In this document: in pieces, positions 17,901 to 29,900 of the stretch
Numbering within the stretch: position 1 is the first letter of the stretch
Layout: each line of letters starts with the position of its first letter
NCBI RefSeq assembly: GCF_958295425.1
Contig: NC_081136.1
Span: 29,006,077-29,070,076, forward strand
DNA: 64,000 bases
Reading direction: 5' to 3'
Origin: Solea solea
Taxonomy: Eukaryota > Chordata > Actinopteri > Pleuronectiformes > Soleidae
Position numbers and translations under genes: made by a program
Notes under the pieces: generated by a model
Database searches by the model: none
Seen by the model: only the letters and a program-made list of their open reading frames with translations
What the model was told of the DNA's origin: nothing

Positions 17901-20900
17901 ACAGCTGTAGACTTTTCCATAGCCCACGAGCGAGGATCTCGTGGGTGACAATCTGTTTTTAAGGCGTAGCATTACGTCTGAAACTTATTTTGACAATCTG
18001 TGGTCATGTAATCATGATGTCACGTGTGTTTTTTCCGGGTTAGTTGTCCTGGAAACATGAAGTTCTGCCAGTGCTGTGGTGTTTGTAGATCAGGGTGAAA
18101 ACAACGACCAGAAATCAAAACAACATATTACTGTATACCACCAGTATGTGTGAAAACACTCACTCTGGCTGTAACTGTTGTTTAGTCCTAAATTTATACT
18201 AAGTTTATTAAAAATAGTATATTATGGCTGTAAATTAGTAAGTACAGTTGGTACAGTAAACCAGCAGATTCATGATCATATTATTAGGAACAATAAGAAC
18301 GTGTACAAGGTGAAACAGTGTGGGACTGTGGTTGTTTGATTGTTTGTGTGAGAATTTCGCAAAACTGTACTGACTGTGTTTGGGGGGGGGTGTCAGGTAA
18401 GTGTTGGGAATTGCCTCAAAAGTAGACAAAGCTTGTCTACCTTTAAATGGTGTGTGTAGAGATAGGTTCCGCTTGTTGAACTGAATGAGGATGATGTGTT
18501 CAGGGAGTTACCAAATTATTAGCATCACAGTCAATGCTTCATAGACAAAGCTGCGTCATTCGCACATTATTAAAGCACATCAGCTTTGTCATTGTTCCCT
18601 TTACCTTGACCAATTATGCTTAAGGCCCTTAACAGCTTAGCAATTGACCTGCACATCAGGCTGGTTTTTTATTCATATTGCTCCCCTTACAGCTTATAAT
18701 ACGAGCTTCTGATTGAATACAGGTTTGGATATGTGTAACATTTGCTTTTTAAAACAACAATACTGAGTTGCCTAGCTAATAATAATGTAGTCACATAACG
18801 TTCTGAAAACACACAGTGGCTTATTACAGCATGAGAAAAACATTTTGGAATCCCTGGAAACACTCACTCTGGGTACTGCACCTAGGCAGAAGCCAGTTAA
18901 AAGTAATTGTTATTAAGTCCTATATTTATACTAAGCTTTATAACCATAAATTATTATTAAAGTACAGTCGACATAGTAATCCAACACAGTTATGATCATA
19001 TTATGAGGAACAATAACAACATGCTGGAAGTGTAACACTCTGTAACTGTGTGTTTGAGTGCTTGTATGGGAATCTCACAAAAGGGAGTAAAGGGAGTGAT
19101 GTTGTAATTGTGCTTTTTACAATTGTATGTGTTTTTTTGTTTTTTTTTTACAGTGGATTGAATTTCCAGGGACGTCACAAAGTTACAGAGGAACAGGAAT
19201 TGGTTTAAATTATTTCGTTCATTTAATACAACTGTTTTCTGGTATATATTTTACTGTTTCTGTGTGAGTTTTTGTATTTCTATTGGTTAGGTGAAGATGC
19301 CTCGCCTGAAGAAGCACAACCGTTCCATCGCGGCCAAGAAGAGCATGGAGGAACGCCTGGCAGCAGTGGTGGCATCTGCGCCTCTGGTCCCCACCACTTG
19401 CTTCCCACCACCAACACGTGGTCCCTCACGTATGTGTTCACCTGTTTTCTTTAAATTCTTTGGAGAGTGCATGTGGTCAGTGTCTTTAATGTATTTTGTA
19501 CGTGCACAATGTATTTGGGTGATGTGTTCTTCTATTTTAATGTTTTGTCTTTTTATCTAGGTCGTGGTACTGGTCGTCGCCACCGTGTGAGCACCTGGCC
19601 AGTTTCACCCCTGACTGGCAGGAGTCACAAGATGATCATCCCAGCCGAGTCACCTGACAAGAAGGTATTGATTTTGAATTTACAAACATAATTATTTATG
19701 TGAGGCATAGTTATTAATGTTCTTAAATAAATCTTTTCTATTGTTATAGTTTGTTCTTTTTGTCGGTGATTCCCACCTGCGCGCCATTGTTGATGGCCAT
19801 GTGAAGATTTCGCACAAGCAGCTTTCTTTTGGTCTCATGTCAACGCCAGGGGCTGACGCCAAGGACCTGAGGACTGAGATGGTGAGTGCAGTCCTTCCCA
19901 GGACACCTGACCTTGTTTGTGTTCTTGCGCCCAGCAACAACTTGACTAAGGGGACTTTGGATCAGGCTGCAGTGGACTTTGAGGAGCTTCTCACCAGTGC
20001 CTTGTCTCGGTGGCCGAAGGCAAGATTATTTTAATATGTTCACGTCTTTCCAATCATAATGAATGTGGCTTTATAGGCTGTTGTAGATAATTTCTTTTTA
20101 TTTCAATGCATGTTTGTGATTATTATATTGCTTGTTTTTAAATAATGTTATGTGTTGTTATAGTTGTTTGTCCTGGACTTCCCTCCGCGCCGGAACGTGG
20201 ATCAGGACTTGCAGGAACTTTTTCGCCAGGAGTTTCACCGTGTGGCTGCACGCAAGGGTATGGCCCAAAAATATTTAGTTCAGTCTAATTCAAGTTGTAC
20301 GTGTCATTGGCTTTTATGGTATATGGAGAAAGATCATTTCTGTCACATTCAGAATGTTTTTAAATTAATATGATGCAAACAGATTTTATTTTATTTAAAC
20401 AAACATTATATTTGTTTGTTTAGGTGTGAGGTACTACTCTATTGCAGAGTTCTTTCCTCTCAGCCAGCGTGACCTGTGGAGTTGGGATGGGGTAAGTGGA
20501 AATGATTTGTTTATTGTCCTTTCTTACCTTTACATATATACTATTTTTTTTTTTCAGAGTTTGTTAAAGCACTGTATAAATGAAATGTGTTATTATTATT
20601 ATCATCATTATTAATAAGTTGATCAGACAAAGTTTGTTTTGCAGATTAGCAACAGTATTGACAGTGCTGTTAATTTGAGTTTGATCTCATTTTTTTGCAG
20701 GTTCACCTGAGTGATGGATCTGGGATGAGGACGTTGGTGACATTGCTATGTGACAAATCCAGTCTGGAGCTAGCGATGGCACAGGAGGAGTCGCGTAGCA
20801 TGTTGCCAGCTGTTCCTGCTCCTGCTCCTCGTCTGGCTCCGAGGTTGGTTGTGGTTGGAGAGGCCCGCTCTCCACGTCCGTTGCACAACCCATTGGATTG

Positions 20901-23900
20901 GAAGGTGGTTGAACCACGCAGGACGGTAAATGAGTTGCACACTTTGTGTTTTAGGAGAAACAGAAACATTTCCAAGCAATTCACTGCACAAATGGTCAAA
21001 ATGTACATGTATAAAATTATATTTTTCATTACAGGGGAGCAGCTCGCCCCCTAAGGGAGGGAAGGTTCAGCTCAGGGTATGTTTTGTTTTTTAATTCACC
21101 TTTTGATATCTATGTTTATTGATTGATGTATCTATCTGTATGTTTTCTCAACGGAAGTTGTGACTAAAATTCTTTCTTTTTTGTCTCACAAGGATTGTTA
21201 CATCCCTCTCACTCCTGTGTGGTTCAGCCCACCAATGTTGGAGATGATGGACAGTGTCCGTCCGGGCAATCTTGATCAGAAGGAGCCCAGTACTTCTGCC
21301 AAGGGACCAACGGTAATGTGCATGCTTGTTTATTAGCCAATGATTCCATTTTGAAAAATGAACTGTCAAGACTGCTTATTATCCAAAGTTGTTGCTTTTT
21401 AATCATTTAGTTTTTCTTCATTTAGGGGGTCAAGCGTCCTAGGAGCCCTTTTGCTCCAAAGAAGAGCTGTGGGAAACAGAAGGTTTGAGAAGTTGTATTT
21501 GTTTTTTAGTGTTTGGCAGTAAATTGTGTAAGAACATGGAATTAATTTGTTTGCTGTTTTTTTTTTCTAAGGTGAAGGTGGAGGAGTGGCCTGAACTTCC
21601 CAAGGCTGTGACAGTAAGTGGACATTCTGTGAAAGTTGTATAATTTCATGAATGGATTATGCAACACGTTGTTATTTTGAATGCCATACTGTAAGTTGGA
21701 AGAGCTGTGGGAACCAGACGGTTGAGCGTGTTACATTTTATTTCTGGTGTTGGGCAGTGAATTGTGGAAGTGCATGCAGTTAATGTTTTTGCTGTGTTCT
21801 TTTTTGTTTTTGTCTAAGGTGGAGGTGGGGGATTGGCCTGGAGTGCCCAAGGCTGTGGAGGTAAGGGCAGATTGTGTGAAATGTATATAAATGTATTTTG
21901 CTCTTAAATAAGTTAAAACTAATTTCACTGTTTATATTAGTAGTTGATGGTCAAGATTGAGTTGCATATGCAAATGTTGAATTTCCAATATTTGATTCCC
22001 TGAAAAGTATCACAAGTCCAGGCTGTTATAAATGTACAAATACAGCTGTGTTACAATGTGTAACAAGATTGATTTGGTTTTTTTTTCATCAGGAGGTCCC
22101 TGTGGAGCATCCCCGCAGACGCATTGTCTTCAAGAAGAGGCGTACTTCTCAGCAGGTTTGTCATTATTTAGATTATGATTCTATAAAGAATTTAGTTAGT
22201 GTTGATAGTGCTCAAACATTCTGGCAGTTGTGAGGAAGTTATTGCGAAGTCATGTGTGAGTCTAACATTCAGTGTGTTACATTCAGGGTGCAGCTGCAGA
22301 TGTTGTGGAGGTGATAAGTGGACCATCACCTGTGACCATTGAAGACTGTCCCCCTCTGCACAGCTCCCCAGACCTCATCCAAAGTAAGGTCGCTGCGAAT
22401 TTTTATGCTTTGCCGGTAACGTTTGATGCTGGGTCTGTTAGTTCAGGTGAAGAGGAGATCATAGTGGTCTCTGATACAGACAGTGAGGGTTCCATTTCTT
22501 TTGGGTGGACTGATACTTTGCCACTAGCCCAAGGTTCAGGGTCTGTTGGGGCATGTGTAGATGAGGTCACAGTGATCTCTGATACAGACAGTGAGGGTTC
22601 CATTTCTTTTGGGTGCTTTGATACTGTGCCGCGAAGTTTTGGGGTGCGTTCTGTGAGGGGATCCTTTCATCAGGGGGATCAGCGTTTTAAATATAGAGGT
22701 GTACAGTGTATGGCAGTAAGTTTGGCTGCCATGGCAATGCATAAGACCAAGAGTGTGTTTTCTTGGCAAACGAGACATCTGGACAAGGCTGTTGTTTGTG
22801 GTGACAAGATTTACACATCTTTGCGTGACAATAACTTGATTTGTGGTGGGCACACTATCCCGTGTATTCCAGAGTTACCAAAGCAGTTAGATAAAGATGG
22901 CCATAGTTATGATTTTGAGTATGGTGACTTTGTGACTGGGGATGTCAATGTGGTTGAGGGAGAGTTTATTGATGCAGGTGTGTGCACAACTCTCAAGGAC
23001 GGTTTGGAAAAGATGTGTATGGAATATGACACATGCTTTTTCACATTGTTATCCCGTACTTGTGGGATTATTAGGGAAGGGGAACGGTTTGCTGTTGTTG
23101 ACTCTCATGCACGCAGTGCAGATGGGATGGTGCATCCCAACGGAAAGAGTGTTGTTGTGTATTTTAGTAGTCTTGAACACTTGATTCAGCATGTTAGCTG
23201 TTTTGCTGCAGGATTCAGAGGGACACAGAAGTTGTTTGAGATTGCTGGTGTTCGTGTCACTGTGAAAGTAGATGGTGGTGCTAGCCAGTCATCTTCAGGG
23301 AAGATTGGTGCAAAGCGCAAGGCTACTACAATGCCTACTCGTACCTCAAAGAGGTTTAAAAGGAGTGACCCAGTTGATTCAGATGTAGCATTTGTTAGTG
23401 AGGTTACAGTTAAGGAGTTGGTGTTTAACCCTGTTCGTAATGATGTAGCTCGAACTTTATGTGACAAATTACATGTTGAGTCAGAGAAAGTCGACGATGT
23501 GTTTTCAATAGTTGGTGTGTTGGGGGCTCCGTGCAAAAAGGACACAATAGTTGGTGATGGCAACTGTTTTTTTAGATCAGTCAGTCAAGCTGTTTGTGGT
23601 TCACAAAAGAATCACAGGAAAATTAGATTAGCTGTAGTTAAACAATTAGAAGACAATGCTGTAGCTTATGAGAGCATTTTGAGAAGTGAGTTCTCGTCAG
23701 TGTCAGATTATGTCAGTAAGTCAAGGATGCGTTATGTCGGCAGTTGGGCGACAGAGGTTGAGATTCAAGCAGCAGCAGATTGTTTAGGAGTTTCCATTTT
23801 CACTTACATTGGTGATCGCTGGCTTGAATATAGTTGTAAGAATAGGCAGTTTTCCAGTCAGGCAGTGTACTTAGATAATGTCAATGGTAACCACTATGAG

Positions 23901-26900
23901 ACTGTTGTTTGTGTTCATCAGCCACAGTCACAGTTTTGTTATGGTTACTGCAAAGTAGGTGAGGCTACAACAGGCTACAATTTTAGACAGCACAGTAAAG
24001 TAGAGGTACAGGCAACAGCTAGAATGTATACTTCTAATGTAAACTATAGTTTTTCTAATTATTTGAAAAGGAAAAAGTGGCTCAAAAATAAAATTCAATG
24101 TAGAGACAATGTGTTAGAGAAGTTGGAACATCAGAAACGTTCTAAAGTAAAATACATGCAAGATGTCAGCTATAGAGAGAAAAAGAAAGGGTCAAATAAA
24201 GTAAAGTATACACAAGATTTTAGCTATAAAGAGAAAATGAAGGAGTTAATTAAAGTAAAGTATACACAAGATGTTAGCTATCGAGAGAAAATGAAGGAGT
24301 TAATTAAAGTAAAGTATACACAAGATGTTAGCTATAGAGAGAAAATGAAGTTGTTAATTAAAGTAAAGTATACACAAGATGTTAGCTATAGAGAGAAAAT
24401 GAAAGAATTAAGTAAAGTAAAGTATACACAAGATGTCAACTATAGAGAGAAAATTAAAAAATTAAGTAAAGTAAAGTATACACAAGATGTCAGCTATAGA
24501 GAGAAAAAGAAACAGATGAGCAAAAATAAGTACTGTTTAAATGTCAGCTACAGACAGAAGAAAAAAATTAATAGTGTAAGGAAGTACCAAAGTAATCCAC
24601 AGTTTCAGGAGAGTGTTAGAGCAGGGAGCAAAGTGAAAAGGCAGCTATTGAAAGACCAGGCAGTAGATTTTGATTATGTGATGGAGCAGTTTCTGTCTAA
24701 AGTGACAGATGGACCACATTTTGTGTGTTCTGTTTGTCAAAGGTTGTTGTTTAAAAAGCAGGTTTTGAATTGTAAAATAAGTCATTATAACAAGAGTGCA
24801 GACATGGCGTTAATTGCAAAGAAATGTATTTCAGAGGAGTATTTACATAAATGTAATGAGAACTGTGCAACTTCATGTCAGTTGTTGGATTCCCCTAGAG
24901 GACACTTGTGGATTTGTTATAATTGTAATTCTAAGATAAATAGAAAAGAGTTTCCTCCTGAGTGTGTAGTCAATAATTTAGGTGTCCATGCTGTGCCTCC
25001 TGAATTGGCTTGTTTAAATAGTTTAGAGCAACATTTGATTGCGTTGCATATCCCATTTATGAAGGTTTTGGCATTGCCTAAAGGAGGACAAAATGGTGTT
25101 CATGGACCGGTGACGTGTGTTCCAGCAAATATTGTAGAGACAAATAATTTGCTTCCTCGTTCCAATATGGAGGGGTCTTTGTTGCGTGTCAAACTGAAGC
25201 GAAAGCTAACATACAAAGGACATTATGAGTATCAGTTTGTTGACCCAATGCGCATAAGGCAGGCTTTGTTGTATTTAAAACAGAATAACATGTATTATAA
25301 AGATGTAGATTTTAATGAAGACTGGTTGAATGAGTTTTGTCGGGAACAAGAGCTTGAAAGTTTAGTACAGGAAAGTGATGGTAATTTAGAAAAGAATGAA
25401 ACACCTACTGAGGTGGATGAAGGTGAGGATGAGCTGTTGCATGACAGGCAGCAACACTGTATGTTTCAGGACACTTGTCTTATGCCTGTAGATATTGGTC
25501 AGGAAGCGCTAGATCAGTATTTTGAGGGTGTTTTGAATGTGGCTCCAGCACAAGGTAACAACCCTGTGAAGTTACTTTCTAATCGTGAAAATGAAGCAAA
25601 GTGTTTTCCAGTGTTGTTTCCACAGGGACATTCTGTGTTTCATGACAATAGAGAGCAACGTTTGACATTGTCGCGTTATTTTAATAATCGGATTCTCCAT
25701 GCTGATGGCAGGTTTGCTCAGAATGTGGAGTATATTTTTTTCGCACAGTACATGTCAGAATTGGAGCAGGTTGTGTCGAATGTGTCCATAGCTTTGAGGA
25801 AAGGCAAAGGAAGTCAGGTTTGTAAGAGAGTTAAGGATTTGGTGAATAATGAGGAGTCTTTAAGGAAGTTGTTAGAGTTTGATGATGGTTATCGTTTCCT
25901 TAAGCCTATTAGAGGTACCCCTTCATTTTGGCAGGCAGCTCAGCGTGATTTACTTGCTTGTGTGCGTCAGCTGGGTGTACCCACTTGGTTTTGTTCATTT
26001 TCTGCTGCAGACATGCGTTGGACTAACTTACTTGGTAGTATTTTGAAACAGGAAGGGAGAGAACAGACAGCTGAGGAGTTAGAGTGGGCAGACAAATGCG
26101 AGTTGTTGCGTCGTAATCCTGTAACTGCGGCGAGAATGTTTGATTTTCGGTGGCATTGTTTTTTGAAGGAGGTCCTTATGTCTCCCTTAAACCCTATAGG
26201 TAAAATCAAGGACTATTTTTATCGTGTTGAATTTCAGCAGCGCGGGTCTCCACATGTTCATTGCCTGTTTTGGATCGAGAATGCTCCCTTAATTGACAAA
26301 AACACAGATGAAGAGGTAGTTGAGTTTATTGACAAATATGTTACATGTGAACTACCCTCTGATGATGAGACATTATTGGACATTGTGTCATCTGTGCAGG
26401 TGCATTCAAAGCGCCACTCAAAAACATGTAAAAAGAAAAACACAGTTTGTCGTTTCAATTTTCCAAGACCAGCATCTGCACAGACATTTATAAGTCGTCT
26501 TAAAGTAGACGAGGAGATAGTAGAATGTAATTGTAAAAAAACAGATTCAACAGAGACTGTGTGTTTCAATTGTAAAGAGCGTGATTTTAAAGAAAGAAAG
26601 GCGCGTAAAGTAAGGGCTCATGACATTTTGGAAGCAATTAAGAAAGCACTCTCTGATGAAAATCAGAGCTTTGATACAGTGGAACAGTTGTTTGAAAGTT
26701 TAAATGTAACTCAGGAAGCATTTGAAGATGCATTCAATCGAACAACTACAGGTACAAAAGTAGTGTTAAAGAGGCAGGTGAAAGAGGCTTGGGTTAATCA
26801 GTATAATAAGCAGCTTTTGAAGTGTTGGAATGCAAACTTGGACATCCAGTATGTGGTGGATGCCTATGCATGTGTGGTGTATATAATTTCATACATTTCA

Positions 26901-29900
26901 AAGGCAGAAAAGGAAATGGGGTTGTTGTTATCAAATGCCCAAAGGGAAGCAGCTAAAGATGGTAATGTTAGTGCTAAAGAGGCTTTGAAAAAACTTGGTG
27001 GTGTATATTTGCATAACAGGGATGTGTGTGCTCAGGAAGCAGTGTATAGGTTGACTAACATGCATTTGAAGGAGTGTTCCAGAAAGGTCATGTTTGTACC
27101 AACAGGGGAGAATATAGTAAAGATGAGTTTGCCTTTAAATGTGTTAAAACAAAGGGCAACTACAGATGACATTAACACAGAAGAGATGTGGATGACCAGT
27201 TTAGTTGACAGGTATAAGAACAGGCCCAATGACAGTACGTTTAATGACATGTGTATTGTAACATTTGCTTCTGAGTATCGTGTCGTAAGTAAAAATGAAA
27301 ACTGCAAAACTAAAATTGCATTGAGCAACAATTGTGGTTTTGTCACAAAGAGAGTCAGAACACAACCTGCTGTAGTGCGTTATGCTCGGTTCTCTGAAAC
27401 AAAAAATCCAGAATTGTTTCATTTGAGTAGATTGCAGTTGTTCATGCCGTATCGTGTTGATGATCAGTTAAAACCAGAGGGTTTTGAAACGTTCCAACAG
27501 TTTTATGACAATGGTAATGTTTTGTTTTGTGATGGATCTGTACATACAGTAAAGTCAGTAGTTGATTTGAATAGGAGCCGATTTGAAGTTGACGCAGACA
27601 TGTTGGAAAACATCCAGAATAGGATTAATGCAGATGGTGTGGCGGAAGATGCATGGTGTCAGTTGTGTCCAGAGCAGGAGTTGGAACGTTTAGAGGCTGT
27701 GGAGGAAATGGCAGAGAGACAGGAAGCAGTGGCTGAACACCAGGATCATATTCCAGATTTAGCTGTTAATCGTGAGCAGGTACAACATTTGGAGAAAAGG
27801 AATAACGTAATGTGTAGGAGTGATGGTTTGTTGTTGGTTAGATCTTTAAATGATACACAGATGCATGTTTTTTATCAGATTCGGCAGTGGTGTTTAAACA
27901 AGGTCTCAGGGAAAAATCCACCTCCACTACATGTTTTTGTTACAGGTGGTGCTGGAACTGGTAAAAGTCATTTGATTAAAGCCATTCAGTACGAGTCCAT
28001 TCGGTTGTTATCACCATTGTGCAGTAATCCTGACAATGTCAGTGTTTTAATAACTGCACCAACAGGCATCGCTGCATACAATCTGAATGCAGCAACAATT
28101 CACCACACATTCAGTATTGGAGTAGATATACGCTTACCGTACAGTCCACTGGGTGAGGAAAAAATTAATTCTCTTCGGGCTAAATTCAGTGATCTGCACA
28201 TTTTGATAATAGATGAAATTTCAATGGTAAATCCCAATCTTTTGGCATATATTCACGGCAGATTACGTCAAATGAAACAAAGTGGCAACCAGCCATTTGG
28301 AAACATTTGTGTTATTGCTGTTGGAGATTTTTACCAGTTACCCCCAGTAAAAGGAAAACCCCTGTATGTCGAGGATTTGAATATTGACTTGTGGTCTTTG
28401 TTTTCAGTTGTGCATTTAACAGAAGTAGTCAGGCAGAAAGACAGTGTGTTTTCAAAGTTGTTGAACAGGGTTAGGATTCATAGAAAAGGGACACCGATGT
28501 TAAAAAGTGATGTTGAGATTTTGAAATGTTGTGAAACTGGTGAAGTCAGCTCAGCTTTACACATATATGCAACAAATCAACAAGTAAATGAGCACAATAT
28601 TCAGAGGTTGTATGCTGTGTGTCCTGACTATGTCACTATTGAAGCTCAGGATTTTCAAAACGATAGGAGAACAGGAAAACTAAAGTTAATTGATGGCCAT
28701 CATGCTAAAGCTAAAAATACGTATTTGTCTGAACGATTGTTGTTAGGTGAGGGTGCACGTGTGATGTTGTGTCAAAATGTTGATGTGAGTGATGGCCTGG
28801 TGAATGGAGCATGTGGTGTTGTAACACAGATAGTACAATCAGAGGGTGTTAAGTTTCCAAAAATGGTTTATGTGAAATTTGATGATGAGAATGTAGGTGC
28901 AGATAGGAGGAGACAGTCACCAAGTGTTGCAGCTGATTTAGTGGGTTCAACAGCTATTGCTCCAGAGGAGGAGAGAGCTTGTAGAAAAGGCGGCCTGAGA
29001 CGTCAATATCCACTTAAATTAGCATGGGCGTGTACAATCCACAAAGTTCAGGGCATCACAGTAGATGATGTTGTTGTGTGTTTTGAGAAGATATTTGCAG
29101 CTGGACAGGCATATGTTGCTTTAAGTCGGGTCAGGAGTTTGTCAGGCTTGATCATTGAAAAGTTTGACGAGAAGAAGATTTATTGTAGGGGTGACATTAA
29201 TGATGCCATTCAGACAATGTCTCCATTCTTAGTTGATAGTTTGACACAGCAGCGATTGAGGGCATGCAAGTTTAGTGTTTATTTGCTGAATGTGCATGGT
29301 TTGACTCGACATGTGCCAGATTTGGTGTTGTGTACACAGCAGTTACAGCTTAACTGTATTGCTGTAACTGAGACTTGGTTAGCTGCATCGTCTTCTGTTG
29401 AATCAGTAAACATTGAGGGTTATAGTTTTCATGGTTGTTCACGCAGTTCATGCTACAGTAGTGATGACCCCAGATTGGTTGCATTAAAAGATCAACAACA
29501 TGGTGGTGTAGGTGTTTATATTACACCAAACACAGGATGTGAGATAATAGAAGTCCCTCCGTTTAATTTGGAGTGCATAGTATCCAAATTTGCTACACAC
29601 CAGCTAGTTATTGCAGTGTTATATCGACCACCATGTTATCCCATGACCTTATTTAAAGAACATTTAGGCACATTTCTTGACTGGCTAGATTCACCAAATG
29701 AAACCATTGCAGTCATGGGTGATTTTAATGATGATATTTTCAAATCATCCACAACATGTACACTTTTAACAGAAAAAGGTTTTGTTCAAATTGTAACTGA
29801 AGCAACAACAGAGAAGGGTACTTTAATTGATCACATTTACATTAAACAAGCAGATAATGGAGCAGAATCACTAGTGCTGCCTACATACTTTAGTGATCAT

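Noticed and set aside
22272..22286. Translation start at 22272 for the long Helentron ORF
   Set aside because: The codon is GTG and lies within a splice acceptor (TTACATTCAG); the exon begins at 22287 and the ATG is at 19297.
22650..23215. Endogenous herpesvirus or herpesvirus-transposon fusion
   Set aside because: Only one protease-like domain recalls herpesviruses; the rest of the gene is Helentron (HUH Rep, Pif1, APE) and no capsid, polymerase or terminase genes are nearby.
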